From the NCBI GenBank assembly GCA_003508835.1, contig PUFA01000007.1:15523001-15587000 (forward strand): a stretch of DNA of 64,000 nt, read 5' to 3'. This document shows, piece by piece, positions 35,373-48,044 of this stretch. Both the position numbers and the translations under genes were made by a program. The notes beneath the pieces were generated by a model. It ran no database searches. It saw only the letters and a list, made by a program, of their open reading frames with translations, and was not told the origin of the DNA. The DNA comes from Eonycteris spelaea. Its lineage: Eukaryota > Chordata > Mammalia > Chiroptera > Pteropodidae. Numbering within the stretch: position 1 is the first letter of the stretch; the number at the start of each line of letters is the position of its first letter.

Positions 35373-36010
35373 TAAAATGATGTATTCACAACATCCATTA
35401 CAAATGGAGTTAGTTATATATTAGGTGCCACAATGGAGCCTAAAGATACGGGTACTTCTGGGTGACATAGAGATTCACTGAGCAGGGGTTGGGGAAGGAT
35501 TTGAAAAGATAAAGATGATGATAAGAACTAAGGGAATGTGTGTAGGTCAGCCCTTGGAAACAAGGAGCAGGAAGTAGGGGAAGAAGGTCTTTGAGTAGAA
35601 GGCGGTGCCCAGCATAATAAAAACTGTTACCGATATTAAACTTCCACAAGGATAAGTGGGGTGTCTAGGGTTAGTATTACTCAGGTAATCACAGGGAGTG
35701 GCTGCTGCCCTGACGCTTGGCCCTCTTCTGGAACATAAAGAATAAAGTGAGCAAATAGATCAACCAATGTCTAATTACTCTAAAAGTATAGAGAAGAAAA
35801 TATTGGAATATATTGAATTTTAAATACAGCCAATTTATAGAAAAAAATACCTTATTTATATTTATTTAAAAGTAGGCCAAATTTCTAAAACATGATGAGA
35901 AATGACCTACTTTCTAAGAGGTGGTAGAAAGTGGATAATTGAGGGGATTCAGGGATGTAAAAGAAAATACAACAAATAATTGTGAAAAAAGTGTTTTTTC
36001 ATCATGAGGT
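35373..36010. other. Unassigned sequence
   Basis: No gene. The minus-strand frame at 35440-35649 shows no domain; the interval is otherwise ordinary. Confidence 0.4.
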
Positions 36011-36232
36011 GGAGTAATAATAGAACAGAAAAAATGAATTGAAGCTAGATAGCTCTAGGTTCAAATTCTGGGTAATGCGAGGTAAATTACCTCAGCTTTC
36101 TGGTCCACAACTTCATCTACATTATGTGGATTTAAATGTATATAAATGTATTCAGAAAGTAGGTAGATGATTGAATGAATATATAATACTGAGCCTAGTG
36201 CCTGAAACATAGTAGATCTTAAATACATTAAT
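36011..36232 (+). repeat. MIR SINE, near full length
   Basis: 'gctctaggttcaaattctgg', 'gtaaattacctcagctttct', 'gagcctagtgcctgaaacat', 'agtagatcttaaatac' follow the MIR from its 5' tRNA-derived part to its 3' end. Confidence 0.85.
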
Positions 36233-39200
36233 TTTTTTTTCATCCCCCTTAAGTGAAATTTGACACTGAACTATCAAAGGCAAAGAAAAATCGCATTAAC
36301 TGGACAAGGGAAGTCACCAATCAATCTCTGGTCTCAGGATTCTATCTTACAAGTCTGTCATGCCCCTAACCTGAAACTACGAAGCAGCAATGCTAGTGTG
36401 CATGGCTAATGTCACAAGAAGTGGTGGCCTTTGCAAAGTTTGGCTGTAATACATGTTTGCCACCTTCTGCTGGGGTCTCTGTCAGTTCTGATGTGGGAGC
36501 TAAAAGAAGCCTTTTCTCTTCACATGGATACTTTTCAACACATTTATTATCAGGAAATTTTCTCCTCCCTTTCCATGATTGGACTGAAGATTTCTTATTT
36601 GCCTTAACTCCTGTTACTCACATTTCCATAATGCTGTATAATCGCAAACCACATAAAAAACATTTTGATATACAGCCATATATATGGTAATGTCATTGAG
36701 TGACATTTGCACAGCAGCACTGCGTTGCTGTTGATAAATAATACATTGAGTTACATTTTATATATCGAGGCAGAGGAATTAGAAATGAGAAAAGAAAAGC
36801 CCCATTCAGTTATTTCCATTCCTATCATTGCTTGCTATGATGTGCTGCTGAGTATTGTACATGTTTTAAAATGAATACACAAAATGTAGAGATTTTTGGA
36901 TTTCTTTCAGATTATTGTAGAAAAAATATTCATAAAAATGCCAAGATATACTGTCGGGTATATCTTGATACATTGATGTAGGACAATGTAATGATGAGAC
37001 TAGTTACCAGTGAGCACATCTGCTTATCCTAATACATGAATGGCAGATACATACCATAAATGTCATCAGTTTTCATTGCAGTACCAATGGCAGCATCACT
37101 AATTGACCATGTCATTCATTTAGACTAAAACAAGAGGCTACTGGAGCGAAAATGCCATCTTTACACAGTGCCCAGGCAGCCCCTATCAAATGTTGGTAAA
37201 ATTAAACATCTTTGCTGTATCTGACCCACAGACTTAGAGGGTGTGGAAGAATGCAGGAGTCTACAAGACTGGTTGAGGGCAAACAGCAACAGCCCACACC
37301 CATAATTTCCTCAACAGTAGGCAGACATGTAAAATTCAGAGAACTAATATGCTTATCTTCTCATTTTGTCACATTGTGATCAATATCTCAATGGTTCTCC
37401 AGTGTGTACCTTAACTTAGTTAACAACTTTATTGAGTACCTATAAAGTTAGATATGTCAGTCAAACACCTGCCATGCCAACTTCCTACAAACCTCAAGTT
37501 AAGTTTATTTCTACATGAAAATCTTCATGGCAATAGGTTCCTATTTGGGATGGCATACCAAACCTCTTCGTCAGTGAGATCGTAATGTGTTGGTACATCT
37601 ACCTAAATTTGTATCACAGTGAATTATCATGCATTTAAATCAACTTGCATAATTCATTATTATATTAGATCATTCTCTAGAGTCCAGTAAGAGTTAAACA
37701 TGCACATATGAGTAGGAGTTTAGAGGGTGACTTGGTAAGAGAGAGACAAAGATTGGAATCTACATTGAGCAAATTAAATGATTTTAATCTTTGCTTTAAG
37801 TAATTTACAAATATATTCTTCTAGATAATGGTAAAACAAGACTTTTTGAACCTCAATTGCATACAATTTGGGGGCCATCTCTAAGAAAAAAACAAAGTTA
37901 CAATTTCACAGTTAAGTATAGGGCCTCAGAAGGGGCTCATGCAGTAAAGAGAACTGAAATTTGAACATCATTAACTTCATAGTAAATCTATCTCTGATTC
38001 TAGCAAATCAGAAACAAATATAGTAATTTGCTTATAAATGTGTAATAGAATGAGAGGTGGTACCTTTGTAGTTGTCCTGGAGTTTGACTACAGCCCCCTA
38101 AATTGAGTAAATGGTTGAGAGTATTTCTACGTTTTAACAAGAGAGTCTACAAACACCACTGCTAAGCTCATTGAAGAGAGGAGGCCAAGTTCCCCATATA
38201 GAAAAAAAAATCCATCTTCGAAATATATCAGTAAAATAGAGAGGTTTTCCAAAGAGGTGTCCTTGAAGAGAATACATGAAATACGGGAGTTTTGTGCACT
38301 TCTGTTCCCTTCTTATTAATGAAAGGCTGAGTTTTCCCTTACCTCATGCCAAGTGATTAGGATCAAAGGAAAACTCTCATAGAGATAGGATCCTCTCCAA
38401 CAGGGGAGACTAGCAGCTCACAGCAGGGCTGGCGCTATAGAAATTACTAAGACTGCATCTACTAGAGAGAAGGGCAAGAAAATTCATGAGGGTGTGTATA
38501 AGAATGCTTCCTCCTGGCCTAAAATAAACTAAAAGAATGAAAGCTAGCCGACACATCTGATGATGGCAGAGGAAGGAAAGGAAGGAGCAGAGGAAAGGGT
38601 CTACTCTTTGAGATCTGGCAGAACAGAGATGCTTGTGAGTGAGTGTGTATGTATGTGTGTTTCTCCTGTAGGCTCAGTAGATGTGACTGAGTCATATTTA
38701 AAGGAATCTTGAGTGTTGAGGTGAGGGCAGCATGCCTAACATGTTGAAGCGAAGAGACTGGGGACTTTCAGCGAGGTCAGCCATGTCGTGAATCATGCAG
38801 GAATGGTGCAGAGTGAAGGTGCTCCAAGAATCCTCCAAAGTACATCCATGAAAGAGAGAGTTGACGTTTGGACCTCTGATTTAGCAGTCACCAGAGAATA
38901 CCATTAACAAAGTAAAAAGACTTTGCTCATTGCCTTCGCATCCCTTTCTGCACTCTTCCTTACCTCACAAAATCTGGTGAGTGGAGAGTGATCATGTCAA
39001 AAATCCTTCTTTCCTTTTGTTTGTTCCCAAACATTTGGTCAATATTGAACTGGAATAGGGAGAAAACGTTTGGATGGTATGAGAGGTTAGTTTTGATTCA
39101 GATTATATTAGACTTTTTCATCCTGGAAAAAAAAAAGATACTTTTCTAATATCTAGAAGTTATCAGAAATCTATCTTTCTAAGATATCTAGGGAGAGGGA

Positions 39201-40124
39201 ATGGAGATCTCAAAGAACATATTTGAAAGGTCCTGGTAGTAGAAAAATAAAATTGTTTTCTGACTGTATTCTACCAAGTTCAGTGTGTTCACTAAACCTG
39301 TTAGATATCCTTATTTAATTTTTTAAAATGGTTTTGCCACATAGCATTCTACTGTGTCCAGTTTTCTTCTACAGTGGAGCAATGCTCTCTTGTTATGCTG
39401 AAAACTCATTATGTAAATATAGCCATTTAAGAACTACTATTGAAAGTAAAATATATGAACTTTTAGAGTGTTTTATTCACTATGTGATGCAAATCCTCTA
39501 AAAAGCCCTCTCTCTTTTAAGGAGTTGAATAAGTACTCTTGTTCTCTAGTACATTAATAAATGATTAAATGTGCTGATGACACCAAGTTTTATTCCTTTT
39601 CCTCACCTTGGCTGGTGCAAAGTTTGCTATTTTCCCTGGAAAAATATTCCTTTGAGCCCTCCACATATTACCAACATACCTGAGAGTAATCTTATCATGC
39701 ATAGAAGGTTGTATAGAAAGGGGTTATATTAACAAAATAGTCTGTTTCATGAAGAAGATTCTCCCCCAAATATGTACTATTGCTTATTGCTCTTGGATGT
39801 GAGCTGCACTATAAAAATACAGCCTTTTGTCAGTTGATATCTCTAATATTTAAGGAAATCTAGTTATTCAACATTTTGGTGTTCCTTTTTCTTCGAGGTT
39901 CATTTTTTTAATGTAATAAGCGAATTTGAATTTATTTTAATAGTAACTATTACCTGTCAGTGTCATGAAGTTTGTGTGCATTTATATATTCCAAGGAGAG
40001 ACATTTTTTTCACTGCCATTAAAAAAAAAAAAAAACTTGCCAAAAAAATTTTACCTTTTGAGGGATTAGAATGATTAAGATTATGAAGATAATGTTGACC
40101 TACCCACAATACTTTAACTAATGT
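36233..40124. other. Long unassigned stretch with candidate conserved segments
   Basis: Nearly 4 kb with no gene and no clear repeat. The part at 36400-37130 is repeat-free and includes 'ttgcacagcagcactgcgtt' and 'aagccccattcagttatttc'; it reads like conserved non-coding DNA. The 93-codon frame at 36409-36690 has no domain. Other items: an A run at 39126-39135, another at 40020-40035, and a TG-rich patch at about 38638-38660. Confidence 0.4.
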
Positions 40125-40345
40125 ATTTATGGACACTTTATTGGTTATAATTTCACTGGTGTAAATGATTTCCTTTTATCCTCATGACAACTTGATATAT
40201 AGAACAAATAATTAATCTTATTTAACTTTTACATATTTTATGTTCAGGGAGGTTAGATAAATTTATAAAGATATATAAGTCAGGACTAGAAAATGCTAAA
40301 TTCCATGAGCTCTGAAAACCGAAACCCATGCTCCTTGCATTTTAT
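40125..40345 (+). repeat. MIR SINE, diverged
   Basis: 'atttccttttatcctcatga', 'caacttgatatatagaacaa' and 'taagtcaggactagaaaatg', in MIR order. Confidence 0.65.
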
Positions 40346-41079
40346 CATCACAGACATACTTGCCCTCGCGCAGTGCAACTTGCTCTAAACACTTTTAAAC
40401 AAGAACACATTTATAGTCAAGGCCAGGTACTAACTCCATGTTATTAATATTTGTACAAAGAGAATTTCTGGAAAACTGTCAGTAATCCTCAGTAGCAGGT
40501 ATGAGGAAGAGTTTTGTAGCATTTAAATTAAACCTTGAAAGATATGTTATTTTTTTAAAAGTAAAGGATCCTCGTAATGTTTTCCTTTACAGTGTGGTGA
40601 AGACTAAGCAACCCTGTTTACCCAAGCTGCAGATAAAACAATAGAGTGGATTACCTAAGCAACCGGAATTCAAACATTGAAAAGGAGAGAGCTGTACAGA
40701 GACAGCACTTCAGAAGTCTGTGTGATCACTGTTGGATCCTTGGCCAAGATGAGATGTACAAGGTGAGATTCCCTGAGGTTTAGCAGAGATATACTGCTGT
40801 GAGGCTGAAAGCAGAAGGAGGATACGAGAGGCTGTGCAGTGTTGGGTAGTGACGTTCCAGCTAGAGTGGAAAGACCTCTCTGAGCACGTGAGTGTGTACA
40901 ATGTAGATCCTAGAAAGGTCACATGTTAGTAGTGAGGACATCTTAGGAAGGTCAGAAACTACTCTACGGCCAACCTCTAGAGGGCGATAGATCTGCCCTC
41001 ACAAAGAATATAACCAAGCCTGGCAGGTCCAAGATCTGTGAGCAATTTAACCGCCTGCCAAAAGAGTCAAAGCACCTTT
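40346..41079. other. Unassigned sequence
   Basis: No gene. It may include decayed L1 5' UTR sequence near the end (40940-41079), which I cannot confirm. The minus-strand frame at 40710-40922 is short and unsupported. Confidence 0.4.
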
Positions 41080-43185
41080 AAAAAGGTGGCATATATTATA
41101 GTCAATACATGACATCAAGTGAAGCATAAAAGTTTTAAAAAATGAGTGGATGACCAAAGAAGTAGGAAAATGTGACCCATTGCCAGTTTTAAGACAAGGT
41201 AATAAACACGAATGTTGGAATTAGCATATAAGACTTTAAAATAGTCATTATCAATATGTTTAAAGACCTAAAGGAAAAACTAATTAGTCGTAAATAGGGT
41301 AAAGATGACAAATCTCAGAGTGGTTAATAGGAGCTCTATAAAAGACCAAATAGAAATTCTAAAATTGAAAAACATGGTATCTGAAAAAATTTACAGGATG
41401 AATTTATTAGGACAAGAGTCAGGAAAAGAAAGGGACATTAAACTTGAGATAGATTCAATATAAGTCAGTGAATTTGAATAATACTGGGAAAAATGTTGGA
41501 AAAATGAACAAATCAAAGAAAGCAAACATTAACTCGGTGACCTCGAGTAGTTAATCTTGAACACTGTAACCTAGTGTGACTTAAGTTCCAGAAAAAGATG
41601 AGAAAGGAATGGTCAATGAAAATATTTTAAAACATAATTGTTAAAATTTTTCTAAATTCATAAGAAATATCAATTAACATATCAACACTTGCTTATTTCT
41701 GTTTCTAAGCAGGATAAATACAAGCAAATCATGCCACTGTCCACTGTACTTAAGTTGCTGAAAACTTAAAATAAAGAAAAAATCTTAAAAAGTAGGCAAT
41801 GGTAAAAACTTTAAATATAAAACAGTATCGTTAAAGTCTGCAGATTTCTCATTGTAAACAAGGGAGGCAGAAGACAATGGCCCAACATCTTAAAAGTGCT
41901 GAATGTAAAACAATGGTTAATCTAAAATTATATAAGCAGTGAAAAATCCTTTAAAAATAGGAGAAAAATAAAGACATTTTAGATAAATGAGAGCTGAGAA
42001 AAATTGTCACTAGCACATCTGTATTTCAGGAAATGAGGAGGGTTTGAGATTGATGGGAAATGACAGCAAATGGAAATTTAGATCTTCCAGAAAGAATGAA
42101 GAACAAAGGAAGTTATAAATACGTGGATAAATGTAAAATACACTTTTATTTTTAATTTTTGTTCTAAAAATAACTGACTAAAGCAAAAAAATATTACATT
42201 ATATTGTAGTATTTATTTCATAAATTAATGTAAAATATATTTTAAAATAGCACCAAGGATGAAGATAAATAGAATTTCACTATTCTAACATTTTACTTGC
42301 AATCATACACTCTTGAATCGAGGCAAACTTAGCAAGTTAAGATGTATATCATCACCTATGGGTAAACTACTAAAAATAATATAAAGGGATGTATCTAAAA
42401 AGTCTATAAACAAGATAGATAGTAAAAAGAAATTATTAGCTTCGAAAAAGTCAGGAAAGGAGAAAGAGAAAACTAAAACCAGATAGTACCACTACAGAAC
42501 ACATTGCAAATAGTTGAATTTAACCAAACTATATAAATAGTGGCATTAAATGGAAGTGGACTAAACGTTCTAATTAAAATGCAGAGATGGTCAGAGTGGA
42601 TAAAAAAGCAAGACCCAACTATTTTGTGGTCTCAAGAGTCAGCACTTTATATACAAAGATACAACTAGCTTGCCTATAGAAGGAGGGAACTACACACTAA
42701 ATAAACACTGAGCATAAGAAATATGGTATGATTATATTAACGCCAGACAAGGTTGCCTTAAAAAGTAGAACAGAAGATAAGTAGGAACCTTTCAGAACTA
42801 TAAAATGGTTAATTCTTCAAGAAGATACGGAAATCTTAAATGTCTATGAATCTACTAACAGAACTACAAGCTACCTTAAAAAATATGGACAGACTAGATG
42901 GAAAAATAGACAAATGCACATTCATAGTTACAGTTTTTAACACCTTGTGTTTTGGTAATGAATAGAAAACCTAACCAAAAATATCAATAGTGTTATATAG
43001 ATATAAATGATATAGTGATATACAGTGATATAGAAAAATTGAACATGCTATCACATAACTTGATTACAGTTTATAAAACATTAGGCCTAATAATTATAAA
43101 ACACATGCTCTTTTCTAGTGTACATGCAGTGTACACTAGAATGGACCATATACTGGGCCATAACATGAATTGAAGTATAGCCCAA
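41080..43185 (+). repeat. L1M LINE, 5' part: ORF1 region and ORF2 endonuclease
   Basis: An old L1 that keeps the 5' half. Landmarks: 'gttggaattagcatataaga' (41214) and 'ccaaatagaaattctaaaat' (41346) from the 5' UTR and ORF1 part; 'tcatagacaa..'-style ORF1 C-terminal sequence near 41980; 'gataaaaaagcaagacccaa' (42599), 'gattatattaacgccagaca' (42730) and 'accatatactgggccataac' (43146) from the ORF2 endonuclease domain. The reverse transcriptase and 3' end are missing: the element stops abruptly at an ERV-L remnant. All frames are broken. Confidence 0.82.
43113..43141. repeat. Perfect 11-bp inverted repeat, 7-nt loop
   Basis: Arms 'ttctagtgtac' (43113-43123) and 'gtacactagaa' (43131-43141) flank 'atgcagt'. 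It lies inside the decayed L1 endonuclease region and probably arose by chance or local duplication. Confidence 0.75.
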
Positions 43186-43821
43186 AGTACACTATATATC
43201 AGGTCAATCAGACTGAATGAGCAAGATGTGGCAGGTGATCTACAGGTCTTGATAAAACAATCCTTAGAAGGGAAGATAAACTTTATGAAGACTTGAGGGC
43301 TTAACACATCTGTGACTTTTTCTAGGGGCCCAGTAGTGTGGGACATGTTAGGATGTCTCCAAAGGGACACCTTTCACCTGCCTACAGATAGGAGCTAAAT
43401 TCACAAATAAGCAAGATGACCTGGCCAGTTTGCATTAGCTAATTTCTCATTGGTCACCTCAGTGCTGGCACAATGGGAACGTGAAAGGAGTAGCAGTAAT
43501 GAATGCTACACATAACCCCAACGGCATGGGCTCCAAGGCTGAGTCAGCTATAGCTGCTGCCAAATGTCCACCTGCCATCAACAGAAACCTACATTGAGTT
43601 CCCAATATCGCATTACCATTTAAGGGATGGTCATTTGATTGTTTTTGAAAGGCCAATGATTCATTTCTATTAGAATCAACACATTCTGGGATTGGATTTT
43701 TCTTTCCTTCTTACCGGGTTTTATCCAGCCCTATCTGAAGATTTATAGTGTTTGGCACATACATGGGATTACACATACAACTGCATTAGATTAAGGGACC
43801 TACTTTATAGGTAGATTAGCT

Positions 43822-44335
43822 ATCTATTGCTGCATAAAAAATGTCTCCAAAATGTATTGGCTTAAAACAATGAACACTTATTTTATTGCACAATTTCTTT
43901 GGGTCAGAATCTGGGAGTAGTTTATCTGGATAGTTATGCCAACTGAAGTTGTATTCAACATGTCAGCTGGGGCTGTAGTCATCTGAAGGACTGGTTGCAT
44001 CTGGAGATCCATTTCCAAGATGTCTCACTCAACTAGCAAGAAAGTGCTGTTTTTTGTAGGTAAGGGTCCCAATTCCTTGCCACGTGGCCCCTGTATAAGG
44101 TTGTTTGCACTTCTTTAGAACTTGACAAATGCTTTCCCCAGAACAAATGATCTAGTAGGGAGCAAGGTGGGAGAAATATATTATATGCAATAGCTCTGGA
44201 GGTCACACATTATCATTTTCACAGTATCTTATTGGTTATACAGCTTAGTCCCATTCAGTATGAGAGAAGGCTACAGAAGAGGATGAATACATGGAAATAA
44301 AAATCAGTGGGCAACATCTGGATGCTGACCTTCAT
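43822..44335 (+). repeat. Interspersed repeat inserted in the ERV-L remnant
   Basis: Opens 'ttagctatctattgctgcat', then 'ggcttaaaacaatgaacact', 'tctttgggtcagaatctggg', 'ggggctgtagtcatctgaag' and 'ccttgccacgtggccc'. This is a very common mammalian MER/LTR-class repeat whose family name I cannot fix. It interrupts the ERV-L sequence, which resumes after it, so it is the younger insertion. Confidence 0.65.
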
Positions 44336-44561
44336 AAGAGCCAGAATGATGAGGCAGTGAGCACCTGACCATGGGATTCATTGGACCTGTCCCTTACAAT
44401 ACTCCCTGGAAGTATAGATCCACTGATGGAGTGATGGAATGGTCTTTTGAAGGCACAGCTGGTGCTCTCACTTTGAAATCTTATGCTACCAGAAGGGTGC
44501 TCCATCCAACCAGGATGCCGTATATACCCTAATTAAATGACCTTATATGGCGTTGTTTCCC

Positions 44562-44620
44562 AAATAAGTAGAATATGTGGATTCATTCACCAAAATAAGT
44601 AGAATATGTGGATTCATTCA
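44562..44620. repeat. Perfect tandem duplication, 28 bp at 31-bp period
   Basis: 44562-44589 is repeated exactly at 44593-44620, starting 'aaataagtagaatatg' and ending 'gattcattca', with 3 bases between copies. An identical pair in fossil sequence points to a recent slippage or duplication event. Confidence 0.92.
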
Positions 44621-44714
44621 TTCATTCTAGCCTCATTTGTCCTCACTCTTAGTGATCTGTTTGGGGAATGTGTACTTCATCTTTCCACAAATCTAGCCTC
44701 AGTGGGTCCAGACT

Positions 44715-44945
44715 GTCTTTGTTGGAAAGACTTTCCTTTCCCCTGAATTGCCTTGGTCAAAAGTCAGTTTACTCTGTGGATGATGCTCTTTCTAGTCTCT
44801 TGATTCCATTCCGTTAACCCATGTGTCTGTCTTTACACCGATACCACCATACTTTGATTACTGTGGTTTATGGAGTAAATCCTGAAATCAAATAGTATGA
44901 GTTCTCCAACTTTTCCTTCCCCATATCGGTTATTCTAATCCATAC

Positions 44946-45002
<57 letters not shown>

Positions 45003-45055
45003 TTGGATTTTATTAGGATTGTATTGAATCTACAACTTGGAGAAAATGAACATCT
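44715..45055 (-). repeat. L1 ORF2 fragment, antisense, interrupted by a CA repeat
   Basis: The plus-strand text is the reverse complement of L1 ORF2: 'ctgaattgccttggtcaaaa' (44743), 'ccattccgttaacccatgtg' (44806), 'tactttgattactgtggttt' (44850) and, after the microsatellite, 'aggattgtattgaatctaca' (45016). The CA tract interrupts the element. Confidence 0.8.
44950..45000. repeat. (AC)n microsatellite, about 25 units
   Basis: A pure AC run that expanded inside the antisense L1 fragment. Confidence 0.98.
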
Positions 45056-46024
45056 GTCTTAGGTTTGGTTCTCTGTGATATCGGCTCTGACACACTGATA
45101 TTTGTACCCACAAGGTTTATTGGTGAGTGGTCTTGAGAACAATTCTTCAAGGGTAAAGAAACAGGTCTGGACATTGAAATAAGCTGGCCCGTGATATACC
45201 TGCAACAGAGTCCTCGGTCAGTCTCTAGGGGGACTCTGTAATAGGAATGGATATTCAGAATTTACCTGCGATAGGCACCACACCCTACTAAGTCCATGTT
45301 GTTGCCAAACAAATATTGCTGAAGTTGTCAGAATACTAAATAAAATAATACAAATTAAAGCTAATAAATACCATGTAGATATTTTTAACTACAATTTAAA
45401 AAAATGAAACCTTTATATGTACACTGGTAAGAAAATGTTAGTTGACTATTAAGGAATATGCATCATTTAAACAGGTTTGCACTGTATATATCTTTTTCAG
45501 TGCTCTATTTCCTTTATTTCTTTTTTCAGATATCAGTCCTTTTAGCGAATTAAAAACTGACTTGTGACAACTAAGTTGGCAGCTGTTTATAAGAAATTAT
45601 ATCTTAATTTTCAATGTAAATTATTCTATTTTCTCCATGCCAGGAAGATAAAACATACTATTGCTGTTCCAAACTGGATAAAAAATATGTTGCGTTCAAA
45701 AGGTTGAGAAGGAATTTATTGGGGAGATGGTCACATAGTATGTTTTATGATTTGCTACAAATTCTGTGGTCACAGTGTCTTAAGGCATAGTGCTTACTCT
45801 GCATTATTAAAAGTTCGATATTGTCACTTTGCCCATTATTATAGAATCTGATAGATAGAGTGGTATTTCCCCCAGAGAGCAATCCATCCCAAGGACTGCA
45901 TCACTGCTGATTTGTTTCTACTTACAGTGGTGCTGGTTGTACCCAGGGCTTGCTGATTTTTGGTTCTCATAGTTGGCGGGGGGCATCCTCTCTGCTCCCT
46001 GTAATTGGGAAATATCCTGTCACT
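45056..46024. other. Unassigned; first 270 bases possibly an LTR
   Basis: No gene. 45075-45300 ('cacaaggtttattggtgagt', 'tctctagggggactctgtaa') has the look of an LTR or MER element but I cannot place it. The frames at 45839-46030 and 45973-46179 are unsupported. Confidence 0.35.
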
Positions 46025-46265
46025 CCGCACATCCCAGGCTAAATGCTGAGCTCAGATACCACATCTTTCAGGAAGTTGTCACTTTATGTCTTTTCCTCCA
46101 GTCTTCCTCTAGTCTGAATTCTAGTATATTTGTAGATGACTTTATTCCCTACGGACTGATTATAGGCATCACATGCTAAGAATGTTTTTAAATTAGTATC
46201 CTCCGTAGCGCCTAGAGAAACATTATAATACACACATAGATAGGTGCTTAGTGGCTCAACGAATT
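46025..46265 (+). repeat. L2 LINE 3' region
   Basis: 'ctcagataccacatctttca', 'ggaagttgtcactttatgtc', then 'gtagcgcctagagaaacatt' and 'taggtgcttagtggctcaac' follow the L2 3' end. Confidence 0.62.
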
Positions 46266-48044
46266 ACTCTTTTCCAATGTCGTTAAGTGTAGGCCATATA
46301 AAAGAAGAAAAATAAATATAAATTGGTTTAATGCAGTTTTGTTTTTCTTTCCAAACAATTCATCCCAATGGTTGGTTTTAATATGTTTTAAATTAAGTCA
46401 ATTTAAGATATGAACATTTGTTACAAACACGTGATATAGATGGCAAAGAATTTTGGCTGCTGAAGATTACGGGAGACATTAGTATTTTATGAAATAACGA
46501 TGTATCCTAATTCAGAAAATTGCAAGTGATATGTATTTATCACAATATGTTCTAATGGACTCTAATCAAATTAGTAAACCATTAAGTTAAATTATTTTCA
46601 GATATTTGAAAATTCAACATCTGTGAATATTTTACAAGCAAAGATCATGTCTGTAGCCATTTTTTGATGCCTAAGAACTGTTCATTCTTCTCAGAATGTC
46701 GTACTTTTTCTAGAAGGCTGTCTCTCTAGCAGTAGCTGTGTCCTTCCACGATTGAAACTTCTGGACCCTGACCCTCCTCCATAACCCCGGGGTTCACTGA
46801 ATTCTGGAAACTATTTTGTCTGCTTGGCGCTTCAGTCCCCAGTGTAAATGCAGCTTCTTGCTTTTGTTAACCATGCCTTGTGTCTTCTCTTAATCCTCTC
46901 CACATCACTGCAATTATTCAAGTTAATGTCTTTTCAATATTTGCCTTGTTTCCTTCTGGGACCCTAAGTTAGAAACAATTTACTCCTAATCAATTCATAG
47001 ATTCTATGTTCTGTTGAAAAACTTTCCATACTCCAGAAGGGGTGTATTTCCACATTCCATTTCTATTCTCTGTACCTTCTCTTTCCCTGAAAATATCAAC
47101 CCTGGAGTTACTTTTAATCCAATGTTATCTGCTGTGCAAAGAGAATTAAGGGCCAGAATTTGAATCAGCAAGTCATTTAAAGATGGAAGAATGGTAGATT
47201 TACCACAAGCTCCAAATTATAGATATGCCATATATATTAAAATATACTGAAATAAAAGTTGCAATTACATGAGAAAAATTCTAATGGATGGGTGAAAACT
47301 CATGGAAGCCCCAGAATATGACAACCAAACCTTAGCAGTTTTTAAGTCTTTGCAGAGAGTGCAGGTCCGTGTAAAAACACCTTGTCTCTCAGTTATCCAT
47401 TATTATCAGTGCTCACCTATGAAATAGAAAAGTTTCAGCGAAACAGCATTTACTAAGAATTTAATTTTTAGATAACTTAAAAAGTCCATTTCTAATGGAA
47501 AGTATGATCTTCTTCTGCCTCCTACTTAAGCACCTGTAACCTGCTTCTAACACTAACCTTTCTATAGTGACTCATTTCCGAAGTCATAGTTCACCAACTT
47601 AGGTGATAAATGGAGCCATGGATTTTTGCCTTGGCCTCTTGCATTTAATGTCTCTGCTCCTCTTTCATGAAACTATCTCCTTCCCTATTTCCTATGAATT
47701 TGTTCATATTCCTTATGTCCTTTTCACTGATATCTTCATACACGTCACATTCTGTTGCTCCTTTCTCCCCTTCCCCTGAACAGTTCTGGCTGTTTCCAAA
47801 GTCACATTTCCAACTACCATTTCAGCCTGACTTATAACCTTATGGGAATGACTCTCAAATATTTACCATTACTGACTTTTATTTTGAATTCTGGTTTTGA
47901 ATTTCTCTCTGTCTGCTAGGTATCTATTTTCGATATCATAAAATCACTTCAGTCTACATTCTTAAGGCAAAAGGATCTCATTGCAGTGTCTTACCACTGA
48001 AATACAAACTTCAATTTTTTTCTGACTGCGTAGGTTTAGTTTAG
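46266..48044. other. Unassigned; includes a candidate conserved segment and possible L2 relics
   Basis: No gene. 46400-46660 is repeat-free and AT-rich with evenly mixed motifs ('tgctgaagattacgggagac'), possibly conserved non-coding. 46690-47110 is pyrimidine-rich and could be an old LTR. 47840-47935 ('gggaatgactctcaaatatt') resembles an L2 segment. All are weak. Confidence 0.35.

Larger units (their letters stand above)
43186..44640 (+). mobile_element. ERV-L endogenous retrovirus remnant (pol/integrase part), split
   Basis: An ancient, defective endogenous retrovirus fragment. The clearest similarity to mammalian ERV-L pol (integrase region) is at about 43405-43640 and again at 44415-44560. 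The middle (43822-44335) is another repeat that inserted later. Only pol-derived sequence is visible: no gag, env or paired LTRs are recognised. Reading frames are destroyed by stops and indels in every frame, and minus-strand frames across it are meaningless. It is a fossil with no coding capacity. Confidence 0.6.

Noticed and set aside
43113..43141. Functional hairpin or miRNA precursor
   Set aside because: Only 11 bp of stem, located within decayed L1 sequence, with no longer flanking pairing.
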